A DNA stretch of 64,000 nt, from assembly GCA_023402845.1 (NCBI GenBank), contig JAEYFP010000022.1, forward strand, positions 62,001 to 126,000, in the 5' to 3' direction. This stretch comes from Bacillota bacterium (GTDB lineage Bacteria > Bacillota > Clostridia > Lachnospirales > Lachnospiraceae). The translations under genes were made by a program, and so were the position numbers. Every line of letters begins with the position of its first letter. Within the stretch, counting starts at the first letter, position 1. Shown here piece after piece: positions 44,412 to 53,366 of the stretch. The notes below the pieces were generated by a model. It was not told where the DNA came from. It saw nothing but the letters and a program-made list of their open reading frames with translations, and made no database searches.

Positions 44412-46010
44412 ATGGGTAAACGCAACGGATATTTTCAATTATGTATGAAGGAAGACGGGACATATATCAGATTGTTTCCACCGGTAGGCGGAGGTGAATC
44501 TATTTCGCTGGAGGAGCTGATAGAGTATCTTACCTCAAAGAAATATACGGTTGATACGCTTGCGCTGCATCAGAAGATGATGGATTTGACCCGACCGGCA
44601 GAGGTCAGAATCAGTGATACACCGGGCGTGGCAGAAGGAGAGATGTTTTCCCTGAAGCTTTCAGCAGATAAGATGCGGGCGGTTGCAAGATTTTATCCGG
44701 CCTCTGAGGAAAGCCGTGCGATGTCCAGAACCGATATTCTTTCGGACTTGCAATATAAAGGCATCAAAGCGGGAATTGATATGGAAGTGGTCGACAGCTA
44801 TTTGTCTGATCGGCATTATTGTACAGATTATGTCATCGCTAAAGGGACAGAGACAAGACAAGGCTCCGATGCCAAAATCGAATATCTGTTTGATACGAAT
44901 CCCGACACGAAGCCGACGATGAACAGTGATGGAACGGTGGACTTCTTCCATTTAAACATTATCAGTAAATGTTCGAAGGGACAGGTGCTTGCAACACTTA
45001 CAAAAGAGGACCGCGGAGAAGCAGGGCAGACTGTTACGGGTGAACGCGTCACACCAAAGGACGTGCGTCGGCTTATGCTGAAATATGGGCGTAATATTAC
45101 GCTTTCGGAGGATGGCTTGTCAATTAGTTCCAATGTGAACGGCCACGTTTCGCTCGTAGATGATAAGGTTTTTGTTACGGATGTATATGAGGTTACCGAT
45201 GTGGATACTTCCACGGGTAATATTGATTATAACGGGAATGTTGTGGTGCAGGGCAATGTAAAGGCCGGTTTCCGTGTTGCTGCAGAAGGAAATATTGAGG
45301 TCAGAGGCGTTGTGGAAGGCGCACTTTTGGACGCTCGCCGTGATATTATTATCACGCGCGGTGTAAACGGCATGGGAAAGGGACAATTGTCAGCCGGTGG
45401 AAATGTTGTAGCTAAATTTATAGAGAATGCTACGGTATATGCGGGAGGCTATGTGCGGGCGGAAGCGATTATGCACAGCTATGTGTCTGCCAACAGTGAT
45501 GTTGAAGTGACGGGCCGAAAGGGCTTTATTACGGGAGGTGTTATCCGCTCACTTGGCACGGTCAGTGCAAGAGTGATCGGTTCTGCGATGGGCGCTGATA
45601 CGGAAATTGAGGTTGGTATTGTTCCGGGTATAAAAATGCGGCTCAACACGTTACAGCAGAGTATTACGGCAGCGAGAAAATCGATTTCACAGATTGAACC
45701 GGTGCTATTGACATTGACAAAGCGTATTCAGAAGGGTGAGAAGCTGACGCCGGAGCAGGTAGCTTATTTTAAGAAGCTTTCTTCTGAGTATAAGCTGTTA
45801 AGACCGCAACTTGAAAAGGATGTGGCGGAATACAAATCCCTAAACACCTCCATAGATACGACATCTTCGAGTGCAATCGTAAAGGTGTCAGGCTTTGCCT
45901 ATGCAGGTACGAAAATTACGATTAGTGATGCTTCCCTATATATCACTGATACGCAGGAGCATTGCCGGTTTGTCAAGGACGATGGCGAAATCAAAATGAG
46001 ACCGCTGTGA
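44412..46010 (+). CDS. fapA: FapA family protein (DUF342), flagellar assembly protein A-like
   Basis: A DUF342/FapA protein: an N-terminal alpha/beta region (to about 165), a central right-handed beta-helix (about 190-390; NIDYNGNVVVQGNVKAGFRV, NIEVRGVVEGALL, VEVTGRKGFITGG) and a C-terminal coiled coil (about 410-480). ATG 44412 with GGGGGAGGAG is preferred over TTG 44394. 532 aa. Some FapA proteins affect flagellar or pole assembly in Vibrio; others resemble bactofilins. Placement just after fliA suggests a motility role here, but the mechanism is unknown. Confidence 0.85.
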   Translation: MGKRNGYFQLCMKEDGTYIRLFPPVGGGESISLEELIEYLTSKKYTVDTLALHQKMMDLTRPAEVRISDTPGVAEGEMFSLKLSADKMRAVARFYPASEESRAMSRTDILSDLQYKGIKAGIDMEVVDSYLSDRHYCTDYVIAKGTETRQGSDAKIEYLFDTNPDTKPTMNSDGTVDFFHLNIISKCSKGQVLATLTKEDRGEAGQTVTGERVTPKDVRRLMLKYGRNITLSEDGLSISSNVNGHVSLVDDKVFVTDVYEVTDVDTSTGNIDYNGNVVVQGNVKAGFRVAAEGNIEVRGVVEGALLDARRDIIITRGVNGMGKGQLSAGGNVVAKFIENATVYAGGYVRAEAIMHSYVSANSDVEVTGRKGFITGGVIRSLGTVSARVIGSAMGADTEIEVGIVPGIKMRLNTLQQSITAARKSISQIEPVLLTLTKRIQKGEKLTPEQVAYFKKLSSEYKLLRPQLEKDVAEYKSLNTSIDTTSSSAIVKVSGFAYAGTKITISDASLYITDTQEHCRFVKDDGEIKMRPL

Positions 46011-46056
46011 TATCCGATAACCTTTTCAGCAGACAGGGAGGAAGGTGCGTGATTCT

Positions 46057-46368
46057 ATGATTAGTCCAATTGAAACCAATGGTATGATTTCCAGGGCACA
46101 GGATATTTCTGCCATTCGGCATAACGAGGAAAACCGCGGTGCGCTGGATCATATGAATATTCAGAATAAAATGGAAGCGAAGCAGGAGCAGGAGGTTCGA
46201 ACCGTACATGAAGCGGACAACGGTGATAAGACTGACACGCATCATGATGCCAAGGAAAAGGGCAGGAATGAATATATAAATTTGCGTAAATCTGTAAAGA
46301 AAAAGCAGGCAAATACACAGGAGAAGGTTGTCGCAAAGGGCGTGCAGGGTTTTGATGTAAAAATATAA
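46057..46368 (+). CDS. Small hydrophilic protein, function unknown
   Basis: 103 residues from ATG 46057 (GGAGGAAGG about ten bases upstream; a GTG at 46045 would overlap that SD). It is highly charged and Gln/Lys/Asn/His-rich, without membrane helix or Cys, beginning MISPIETNGMISRAQDISAIRHNEENR and ending in a basic segment plus VAKGVQGFDVKI. Probably largely disordered or helical. I do not recognise the family. It is co-transcribed between fapA and the DUF6115-like gene (17-base gap). Confidence 0.75.
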   Translation: MISPIETNGMISRAQDISAIRHNEENRGALDHMNIQNKMEAKQEQEVRTVHEADNGDKTDTHHDAKEKGRNEYINLRKSVKKKQANTQEKVVAKGVQGFDVKI

Positions 46369-46385
46369 TAGAGGAGAATACACTT

Positions 46386-47039
46386 ATGACCCCTATGGAA
46401 ATAGCACTCCTTATAACAGGAGTGATTATTTTTGTAATAAGCTTTTTTCTGCCGGACAGAGCGGTTGCAAAAAGTGCAAAAGAGAAGGAACAGGAAGAAA
46501 TCCGGCGAATGATGGAAAAAGAGCTCGACGGGATGAAGCTGCGCGTCAATGAGGCAACGGATGAGACGGTCGAATATGCAATGGAAAAAACCGAGCGCTC
46601 TTTAGAAAGGCTGTCTAATGAAAAAATTATGGCGGTTAATGAATATTCCGGAACGATCATGGAGGAAATTAATAAGAGCCATAAGGAAGTGATGTTCTTA
46701 TATGATATGCTGAGCGATAAGCAGGTAGATTTAAAGAACACAGTACGTAAGGCAGAGGCAACTGCAAAAGAGGTCGAAAAGAATTTAAATGTAATTCCTG
46801 TTTCCAGAGGAGAAGAAGCTTCTGCGGAAAAATTGAAAGAATCTGTTAGAACAGAGGCAATAGAGAAGTCCGCAAAGACAGCGGTAAAATCGGCAGAAAA
46901 AAAGAACGGCGCTGATGGAAATCATAATCAGCGGATTTTGGAGCTTTATCAGCATGGAAAATCCAATGTAGATATTGCAAAAGAGCTGAATCTGGGTGTC
47001 GGAGAAGTGAAGCTCGTGATTGATTTATTCAAGGGGTAG
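46386..47039 (+). CDS. DUF6115-like membrane-anchored coiled-coil protein (SwrB-like)
   Basis: 217 residues: one N-terminal membrane helix (about 4-24), a long coiled coil (about 30-135; EKEQEEIRRMMEKELDGMKLR..), a Lys/Ala/Glu-rich linker and a C-terminal helix-turn-helix-like motif (ILELYQHGKSNVDIAKELNLGVGEVKLVIDLF, about 185-217). Single TM plus coiled coil plus this end motif, encoded just after the sigD block, matches the layout of Bacillus SwrB, which activates basal-body maturation and type III export. Homology to SwrB is inferred from architecture and position, not proven. Confidence 0.72.
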   Translation: MTPMEIALLITGVIIFVISFFLPDRAVAKSAKEKEQEEIRRMMEKELDGMKLRVNEATDETVEYAMEKTERSLERLSNEKIMAVNEYSGTIMEEINKSHKEVMFLYDMLSDKQVDLKNTVRKAEATAKEVEKNLNVIPVSRGEEASAEKLKESVRTEAIEKSAKTAVKSAEKKNGADGNHNQRILELYQHGKSNVDIAKELNLGVGEVKLVIDLFKG

Positions 47040-47043
47040 TCAT

Positions 47044-47634
47044 ATGAAGTTGAAATTTTATTTGAGAGGACTCGGAATAGGAGTCATTGTGACGGCGCTG
47101 CTGATGGGATACGCAGGCGGCAGGCAGAAAACAACAGAGATGACAGATGAGCAGATTATTGCGCGTGCCGAGGCGCTTGGTATGGTACAGGAGGCACGGG
47201 TGCTGCTGCCTGCCTCAGAAACTGCGGAGGGAGAGAGCGCTGCGGACAGTATGGATATCAATACCGCAGAAGAAGCGGAGACTGCAGAGGGCGTAAAGAC
47301 GGCTTCAGAACAGACGGAAGGAAAAGAAGAAAGCTCAAAAGTGAATAATAAGGAGGCCGAGGCTGCGGAGGAAGAAAAGAAACCGGGGGTACAGACACAA
47401 ATGCCTGCTGCAGAGAAAAAGAACAGCAGCACAGTCACACTGGAAATCGCGAAAGGAAGCGGATCGGCTGCTGTGAGCGCGTTGCTTGAAAAGGGCGGCT
47501 TTGTAGAAAATGCAGAAGATTTCGACCATTATTTGTGCGAGTATAATTATGATAACAGAATCGTGGCGGGTATCCATCAAATTCCTTTGGATGCAGATTT
47601 TGAAACAATCGCAAAGATTATTACGGAGCAATAA
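47044..47634 (+). CDS. MltG/YceG-like small membrane protein
   Basis: One N-terminal membrane helix (LRGLGIGVIVTALLMGYAGG, about 6-26), the conserved MTDEQIIARAEALGMV segment, a long Glu/Ala/Thr low-complexity linker (about 60-135) and a small C-terminal LysM/YceG-like domain (VTLEIAKGSGSAAVSALLEKGGFVENAEDFDHYL..). It lacks the catalytic YceG lytic transglycosylase domain, so it is not a complete MltG. ATG 47044 with AAGGGG upstream; it begins four bases after the previous stop and is the last gene of the operon. 197 aa. Confidence 0.7.
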   Translation: MKLKFYLRGLGIGVIVTALLMGYAGGRQKTTEMTDEQIIARAEALGMVQEARVLLPASETAEGESAADSMDINTAEEAETAEGVKTASEQTEGKEESSKVNNKEAEAAEEEKKPGVQTQMPAAEKKNSSTVTLEIAKGSGSAAVSALLEKGGFVENAEDFDHYLCEYNYDNRIVAGIHQIPLDADFETIAKIITEQ

Positions 47635-47650
47635 AAATTTATCAGTAAGG

Positions 47651-47679
47651 TTGAATTTGATACAAATAAATGCTACAAT
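47651..47679 (+). promoter_or_regulatory. SigA-type promoter for the degV genes
   Basis: TTGAAT (47651-47656), 17-base spacer, TACAAT (47674-47679), about 60 bases before the first degV start. It marks the start of a new transcription unit. No terminator hairpin was found between the end of the fla/che train (47634) and this promoter. Confidence 0.55.
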
Positions 47680-47739
47680 ACTTCACAATAAACCGATACG
47701 AAGACAGACGGTAATAGAAAGTCGGAAAGAGGGGGTAAA

Positions 47740-48630
47740 ATGATGGGTGATTATATCATAAGCTGCAGTTCTACGGCAGATCTGACACAGGAGCATTTCA
47801 AAAAAAGGAATATTTCCTATATCTGTTTTCATTTTTCATTAGACGGCAGGGATTACTATGATGATTTGGGAAAATCGATTCCTTTTGATGACTTTTATAG
47901 GGCGATGCAGCAGGGAGCAGAGACAAAAACATCCCAGATCAATGCGGAAGAATTTGAAGAATATTTCGAAGGATATCTGAAAGCGGGCAAGGATGTGATT
48001 CATTTGTGTTTGTCCAGTGGTATTTCAGGTGTCATCAATTCAGCAATGATTGCAAAGGATATTTTGGCAGAGAGGTATCCGGAGAGAAAAATTTATATTG
48101 TGGATTCGCTTGGCGCATCTTCGGGATATGGATTATTAATGGACAAACTGGCAGATCTGCGCGATGAGGGCATGGATCTGGATACACTTTTTGAGTGGGT
48201 TAATGCACATAAGCTGAATCTGCACCACTGGTTCTTTTCAACGGATTTGACTTTTTATATCAAAGGCGGCCGTGTGTCCAAAACAGCCGGATTTTTTGGC
48301 AATATGCTGAATATCTGTCCGCTTTTAAATATGGACAATTTAGGGAGGCTGATTCCACGGTTTAAAATCCGTACAAAGAGAAAGGTTATTCAGGCTATCG
48401 TGGATAAGATGGAAGAGGATGCACAGGACGGTCTTAACTATTCTGGAAAATGCTATATTTCTCAGTCGCTCTGCTATGAGGATGCGAAAGCGGTTGCCGA
48501 TCTGGTTGAAAGCCGTTTCCCGAAGCTGGACGGAAATGTCGAGATCAATAACATTGGCACGACGATTGGAAGCCATACGGGTCCCGGAACGGTAGCACTG
48601 TTTTTCTGGGGCAAGGAGCGCGTAGATTAA
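47740..48630 (+). CDS. DegV family fatty-acid-binding protein (FakB-like) 1
   Basis: DegV/FakB proteins bind a fatty acid and present it to the FakA kinase for acyl-phosphate formation. Motifs: ISCSSTADLT at the start, KTSQINAEEFEEYF, LCLSSGISGVINSA (lipid-head-group site), YIKGGRVSK, and GTTIGSHTGPGTVALFF. 296 aa, normal. SD GAGGGGG. No FakA kinase gene is in the window. Tandem with a second, divergent DegV. Confidence 0.92.
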   Translation: MMGDYIISCSSTADLTQEHFKKRNISYICFHFSLDGRDYYDDLGKSIPFDDFYRAMQQGAETKTSQINAEEFEEYFEGYLKAGKDVIHLCLSSGISGVINSAMIAKDILAERYPERKIYIVDSLGASSGYGLLMDKLADLRDEGMDLDTLFEWVNAHKLNLHHWFFSTDLTFYIKGGRVSKTAGFFGNMLNICPLLNMDNLGRLIPRFKIRTKRKVIQAIVDKMEEDAQDGLNYSGKCYISQSLCYEDAKAVADLVESRFPKLDGNVEINNIGTTIGSHTGPGTVALFFWGKERVD

Positions 48631-48709
48631 TGCTGTGCAGAATAATAAGGGATTTTGAGGAGCGGTATTAAGTGTTGCCTTCCAATGGTGAGAGGAGAAA
48701 CAGGAATTC

Positions 48710-49579
48710 ATGAAAACGGCGATTATGACAGACGGAAACAGTGGTATTACAGCCGAAGAAGCAGAGCAATTTCACATTTTCAAAATGCGGATGCCTGTAA
48801 TTATTGATGGAGAAAATTATTTTGAAGGGGTCAATCTGACACAGGAACAGTTTTATAGGAGTCTGATGGAAGGGAAAGATGTCACAACATCCCAGCCTTC
48901 TCCCGGGGAAGTAATCGAAATGTGGGAGTCTATTTTTAGCGAGGGGTATGACGCTATTGTATATATTCCCATGTCGAGCGGCCTGAGCAATTCGTGCGAA
49001 AGCGCGCAGGGGCTTTCCAAGGAGTATAGCGGACGCGTACAGGTTGTGGACAATCATCGGATATCAGTGACACAAAGACAATCGGTATTTGATGCAAAGG
49101 TGCTTGCCGATAAGGGCCTTCCGGCAGATGAAATCAGGACATGTCTCGAGAAAACGGCCTATCATTCAAGTATTTATATTGCAGTGAATACATTGGAATT
49201 TCTAAAGAAAAGCGGCAGGGTAACTGCTGCCGGAGCGGCGCTGGGGACCGTGCTGAATATCAAACCTCTTTTGACGATTCAGGGCGGAAAGCTGGATGCT
49301 TTTGCCAAGATCCGAGGCATGAAAAAGTGTGAGGGGCGCATCATCGAGGCGATTCGCAGTGATATTAAGAACCGTTTTTCCGATGCGGAAAAATCACAGC
49401 TGATTATCGGAACGGCCGGTACGTTTTTGAATGATCGGGATGCATGGGAATGGTGTCAGACGATCAGGACGGCCTTTGAAGGAATCGATGTGTATTACAA
49501 CCCGCTTTCTTTAAGCATCGGCTGTCATGTCGGACCGGATGCAGTTGGTATCGGTGTCAGTGTCAAGGTATCGGCATAA
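48710..49579 (+). CDS. DegV family fatty-acid-binding protein (FakB-like) 2
   Basis: Second DegV paralogue, 289 aa. Motifs: IMTDGNSGIT, VTTSQPSPGEVIEMW, IPMSSGLSNSCESA, LKKSGRVTAAGAALGTVLNIKPLL and IGCHVGPDAVGIGV. Sequence differs clearly from the first copy, so an old duplication or separate origin is likely, perhaps with different fatty-acid preference (inference). SD GAGAGGAG. 79-base gap after copy 1, 21 bases to the next gene. Confidence 0.93.
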   Translation: MKTAIMTDGNSGITAEEAEQFHIFKMRMPVIIDGENYFEGVNLTQEQFYRSLMEGKDVTTSQPSPGEVIEMWESIFSEGYDAIVYIPMSSGLSNSCESAQGLSKEYSGRVQVVDNHRISVTQRQSVFDAKVLADKGLPADEIRTCLEKTAYHSSIYIAVNTLEFLKKSGRVTAAGAALGTVLNIKPLLTIQGGKLDAFAKIRGMKKCEGRIIEAIRSDIKNRFSDAEKSQLIIGTAGTFLNDRDAWEWCQTIRTAFEGIDVYYNPLSLSIGCHVGPDAVGIGVSVKVSA

Positions 49580-49600
49580 GGATTTTTAAGGAGATCATGA

Positions 49601-50848
49601 ATGAATTTTGACAAATATAGCGTGAGAAGGCTGCGGGGGCTGATTTTATTTGCCGGGGCCGTCATGCTGGCAATTCTGCGGATTGAGGAATTTGTGATAC
49701 TTTTGCAGGAGCTGCTCCGTATGGTCGCTCCTTTTTTGGCAGGAGCTTCGCTTGCCTTTGTTCTGAATATTCCACTAAAGAAGATCGAAAAGGCCGTATT
49801 CAGGGAAAGGGACGGGAAGTGGGCGAGGCGCTTGCGCCGGCCGGTCAGTATCGTGCTCACGCTGCTTGCGGTTGTGCTCGTAATTGCCATCGTCATACGA
49901 GTTGTCGTGCCCCAGATTGCGGGAACCGTGTCTGAAATTGCCGATGAGATTCCGGCTTTTATTGAACGGTTGGTAAAACAACTTGAGCAGTTATTTGCCG
50001 CAAACCCGGAATTGATAAATGAGATCGAAAAATTAAGCGATTTGGATATGAGCTGGTCTGATGTAATAGATCGTATATGGGAATTTTTGAAAAACGGCGC
50101 GGGTAACTTTGTCGTCTCCACACTCAGTGTTGCAGGTGGATTTTTCAGCGGGATCGTAAATTTTTTTATCTCTTTTGTATTTGCCCTTTACATTCTCGGT
50201 CAGAAAGAAAAGCTTGGCAGTCAGGCGAAACGGCTGCTTGCCGCTTATTTACCTGAGAAGGCAAATGCGGCTGTGCTTGATATAGGAGGCAGACTGTCCG
50301 GTAATTTCAGCAGTTTTATTACAGGACAATGTTTGGAGGCCGTTATTCTGGGCTCCCTGTTTGTTATCACAATGCTGTTGCTTAGATTGCCATATGCGGT
50401 GTTAATCGGGGTTTTGATCGGCGTGACAGCGTTGATTCCTATTGTCGGGGCATTTATCGGATGTTTTGTCGGGGCATTTTTGATTCTGGTGGATGATCCG
50501 GTCAAGGCATTGATCTTTCTTGTCCTGTTTCTGGTGCTGCAGCAGTTGGAAGGCAATTTGATCTATCCGAGAGTGGTTGGGAGTTCGGTCGGACTGCCTG
50601 CGATCTGGGTACTTGTGGCGGTGACACTTGGGGGAAGCTTGTTTGGCGTCATCGGCATGCTTGTATTTATTCCGCTCGTCTCAACAGCTTACGGTCTCTT
50701 AAGAGAAGACACCTACCGAAGAATGGAGAGTAAGGATGGCAAGGATGCACAGAACGATGCAGAAAAAGCCAACAAGGAAGAGGAATCAGAGGTAAGCGAG
50801 ATGTTGTGTGATTCCGACGATCAGCGTCATCGTGATGATGGAGCATAG
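49601..50848 (+). CDS. AI-2E family transporter (PF01594 membrane protein)
   Basis: Polytopic membrane protein of the AI-2E/TqsA/YdiK superfamily, with about eight hydrophobic segments and the family's periplasmic helical region (EIADEIPAFIERLVKQLEQLFAANPELINEIEKL). The core motif VLQQLEGNLIYPRVVGSSVGLPAIWVLVAVTLGG is intact. Members export diverse solutes or act as Na+/H+ antiporters; the substrate cannot be told from sequence. 415 aa with a charged C-terminal tail that overlaps the convergent transporter gene by 63 bases. Confidence 0.92.
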   Translation: MNFDKYSVRRLRGLILFAGAVMLAILRIEEFVILLQELLRMVAPFLAGASLAFVLNIPLKKIEKAVFRERDGKWARRLRRPVSIVLTLLAVVLVIAIVIRVVVPQIAGTVSEIADEIPAFIERLVKQLEQLFAANPELINEIEKLSDLDMSWSDVIDRIWEFLKNGAGNFVVSTLSVAGGFFSGIVNFFISFVFALYILGQKEKLGSQAKRLLAAYLPEKANAAVLDIGGRLSGNFSSFITGQCLEAVILGSLFVITMLLLRLPYAVLIGVLIGVTALIPIVGAFIGCFVGAFLILVDDPVKALIFLVLFLVLQQLEGNLIYPRVVGSSVGLPAIWVLVAVTLGGSLFGVIGMLVFIPLVSTAYGLLREDTYRRMESKDGKDAQNDAEKANKEEESEVSEMLCDSDDQRHRDDGA

Positions 50849-51718
50849 TGTAGAGACTGCTATGGTACCGGCGGATAATTCGGCATCGGAATGAAATTTG
50901 ATGGAGAACATTGTAGAGGTGGCGGCTACGGGTGCACTTGCCGAAACGATGCAGGCAAGCAGCAGAGTGCCGCGAAAACCAAGCGGATAGAGCAGCGCAA
51001 GCAGCAAGAGCGGGGATGCAATCAGCCGCAGGAACAGCATGATAAATTCATCCGCTCCTTTGAACAGTCCGGAAAGTTTAAGATTGGAAATATAATAGCC
51101 GATAACGAGCATTGGTACCGGCGTATTTAATGCAGCAAAATAAGAAACCGGCGTGCCGATCAGAGATGGCAGCTGATAAGAACAGAAGAAGAAAATTAAT
51201 CCTATAATAACGGGAAGTGTTCCCGGATTGAGGATTATTTTTTTTATGGATAATTTTGAATGTGATTTGTCCATAAGAAGCAGGCCATAGGACCAGACAA
51301 GCAGGTTGAAAATTGCAATATAAGAGGCTCCGTAAAAGACGCCCTCCTGTCCTAACAGCGCATCCAGCAGAGGCAGTGACATAAATCCGCAATTGGAAAA
51401 TACGACACCGAATTGCAGCACCCGTTTTCTCGCATCCTCTTTACTCCTGATAAAGAGCTTGCTTAAAACGATGCTGATTAAATGAGCTGCGATCGCAGCC
51501 AAAAAGGATTTAAAAAAGCCAACCAGCAGAACCGCATTAAAATCCTTTTGAAATGCATTTACAATGACGCAGGGTGTTACGATATAGAGCATAATATCGG
51601 TAATGCAGGAAACCCCTTCCTTCGTAATAAATTTCAGCTTCCCGCCCATAAAACCGATTGCAATCAAAATAAATAAAATTAAAACTTGTTGTCCAACAAC
51701 TAAAAAACTTTCTATCAT
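50786..51718 (-). CDS. AEC (auxin efflux carrier) family transporter
   Basis: Ten-helix transporter of the AEC/BART superfamily, often for organic acids. Motifs: MGGKLKFITKEGVSCITDIMLYIVTPCVIVNAF, FGVVFSNCGFMSLPLLDALLG, and the C-terminal SASAPVAATSTMFSIKF helix-break region. ATG 51718 is the clear start (GAGGAG seven bases upstream on the minus strand); longer frames to 51760 lack support. 310 aa. Its 3' end lies inside the charged tail coding region of the convergent AI-2E-type gene. Confidence 0.92.
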   Translation of the reverse strand: MIESFLVVGQQVLILFILIAIGFMGGKLKFITKEGVSCITDIMLYIVTPCVIVNAFQKDFNAVLLVGFFKSFLAAIAAHLISIVLSKLFIRSKEDARKRVLQFGVVFSNCGFMSLPLLDALLGQEGVFYGASYIAIFNLLVWSYGLLLMDKSHSKLSIKKIILNPGTLPVIIGLIFFFCSYQLPSLIGTPVSYFAALNTPVPMLVIGYYISNLKLSGLFKGADEFIMLFLRLIASPLLLLALLYPLGFRGTLLLACIVSASAPVAATSTMFSIKFHSDAELSAGTIAVSTLCSIITMTLIVGITQHLAYL

Positions 51719-51922
51719 CCCTATTCTCCTCAGTAAATTCACTATTATTAAACATATCACAGGCTATAAAATTCGTAAAGTATAAAATCCCAAGATTTGA
51801 TTTGAAAAAAATTTTTCTGTTTAAGAGTGTTTTCAGAATTGTTTTGTATACTTTTTGTAAAGTCGGTGAGATGCCGGAGGAAGTTTCCGCCAAACGTAAG
51901 AGAACAGGAAGGAGTGAATAGG

Positions 51923-52678
51923 ATGGAATTTCAAACTATATTTCAACGATACGAGATCAAATATCTGATGACGCAACAGCAGCAGCATGAACTGTATGGA
52001 CTGATGCTTCCCTATATGCAGCCTGATCAATTCAAAAGGAGCACGATTTGTAATGTTTATTATGATACACCGGATAAACAGCTGATCAGGAAGTCCCTTG
52101 AGGGGCCGTGCTATAAGGAAAAACTGCGTGTCAGAAGTTATGGAACGGCAAAAGCGGACAGCCTCGTTTTTGTAGAGCTGAAAAAGAAATACAAGGGCAT
52201 TGTTTACAAACGTCGGATGGATATGAAGGAGAAAACGGCGGGCAGTTACTTAAATAACGCAGTGCATCTGCCTTATTCCACTCAGATATCCAAAGAAATT
52301 GATTATTTTATGAAATTTTACGGCAAGCTGGAGCCGGCAGTATTTTTATCCTATGAAAGAGAGGCTTTTATGGGAACTAAGAACGCAGATTTCAGGATGA
52401 CTTTTGATAAAAATATTTTGATGCGTACCTATGATATGGATTTGAAAAAGGGTGTTTATGGTACGCCGCTTCTAAAAGAGGACCTGGTGCTTTTGGAAGT
52501 AAAAACTGCATATGGGATACCTGCATGGCTGCTCAGTTTTTTAAGCGGAAACCAAATTTATAAGATATCCTTTTCCAAATACGGATATGCTTATCAGAAA
52601 TTTATGCTGACGACCTATTTGAAGCCGGAACGATGGATACAGTCAAAAGAAAACGGAGGGACAAAGGATGTTGCTTAG
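51923..52678 (+). CDS. VTC-domain polyphosphate polymerase-like protein
   Basis: CYTH/VTC tunnel-fold protein; eukaryotic VTC4 makes polyphosphate from ATP. The basic/acidic tunnel motifs are visible: RYEIKYLM at the start, VYYDTPD, KEKLRVRSYG, VFVELKKKYKGIVYKRR, LSYEREAF, RMTFDKNI, LVLLEVKT and ISFSKYGYAY. 251 aa from ATG 51923 (GGAAGGAG upstream); longer in-frame starts at 51827 are unsupported. Overlaps the DUF4956 gene by 11 bases. Polyphosphate synthesis is inferred; bacterial members are little studied. Confidence 0.87.
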   Translation: MEFQTIFQRYEIKYLMTQQQQHELYGLMLPYMQPDQFKRSTICNVYYDTPDKQLIRKSLEGPCYKEKLRVRSYGTAKADSLVFVELKKKYKGIVYKRRMDMKEKTAGSYLNNAVHLPYSTQISKEIDYFMKFYGKLEPAVFLSYEREAFMGTKNADFRMTFDKNILMRTYDMDLKKGVYGTPLLKEDLVLLEVKTAYGIPAWLLSFLSGNQIYKISFSKYGYAYQKFMLTTYLKPERWIQSKENGGTKDVA

Positions 52679-53357
52679 CAGTTTGTTTACGGGAATTACG
52701 GAGGGCGCAGATGAAGCGGTCACGCTTGTTTCTTTTTTATTATGCATCGGTACGGCGCTTGCAATCGGGTTGCTTCTGGCCCTGCTTTATACTTACAAGA
52801 GCCGGTATACAAAGAGCTTTGTCGTTACGCTTGCAATCCTTCCGGCTGTTGTGTGTATGGTCATCATGATGGTAAACGGGAATCTGGGTGCGGGTGTTGC
52901 TGTGGCGGGAGCCTTCAGCCTTATACGGTTCCGTTCGGCACCGGGCAGTGCAAAAGAAATCATTGCGATTTTTATAGCGATGGCCGCGGGCCTGACAGCA
53001 GGCATGGGATATTTGAGCTATGCGGTTTTATTCAGCATTCTCGTCGGTGGAGTAATGGCGCTTTATATAAACAGCAGGCTGGGAAACGGAAGAAGTATGG
53101 AACGGGTACTGCGTGTTACAATTCCTGAGGATCTGGATTATACCGATATATTTGATGATCTGTTTCTAAAATATACGTCGGGCTGGGAGTTGGACGGTGT
53201 AAAAACGGCGGGCATGGGCAGCCTGTTTAAGCTGTCTTATACGCTCACACTGAAAAATGCAGAGGAAGAAAAACAAATGATAGATGAAATAAGATGCCGG
53301 AACGGAAATCTGGAAATCGTGATGGCAAAGCAGGCCGGGACACCGGAGGAATTATAG
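52668..53357 (+). CDS. DUF4956 membrane protein
   Basis: 229 residues with four hydrophobic helices in the first 140 residues (VSFLLCIGTALAIGLLLALLY, FVVTLAILPAVVCMVIMMV, AVAGAFSLIRFRSAPGSAKEI, IFIAMAAGLTAGMGYL) and a soluble C-terminal ferredoxin-like domain. The GAFSLIRFRSAPGSAKEI segment is the family hallmark. It is translationally coupled to the VTC gene and followed by the lipoprotein after nine bases. These three genes commonly co-occur, suggesting a membrane complex in which VTC is the cytoplasmic enzyme and DUF4956 the membrane part (inference). Confidence 0.88.
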   Translation: MLLSSLFTGITEGADEAVTLVSFLLCIGTALAIGLLLALLYTYKSRYTKSFVVTLAILPAVVCMVIMMVNGNLGAGVAVAGAFSLIRFRSAPGSAKEIIAIFIAMAAGLTAGMGYLSYAVLFSILVGGVMALYINSRLGNGRSMERVLRVTIPEDLDYTDIFDDLFLKYTSGWELDGVKTAGMGSLFKLSYTLTLKNAEEEKQMIDEIRCRNGNLEIVMAKQAGTPEEL

Positions 53358-53366
53358 GAGGTAGTA

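Noticed and set aside
46009..46020. TCCGATAA after fapA as a sigma-28 -10 element
   Set aside because: No TAAA-like -35 at 14-16 bases; the nearest CAAA is 17 bases away.
51827..51922. 32-residue N-terminal extension of the VTC protein
   Set aside because: ATG 51923 has a proper SD and starts at the conserved RYEIKYLM region; the extension is Cys/Arg/Phe-rich and unsupported.
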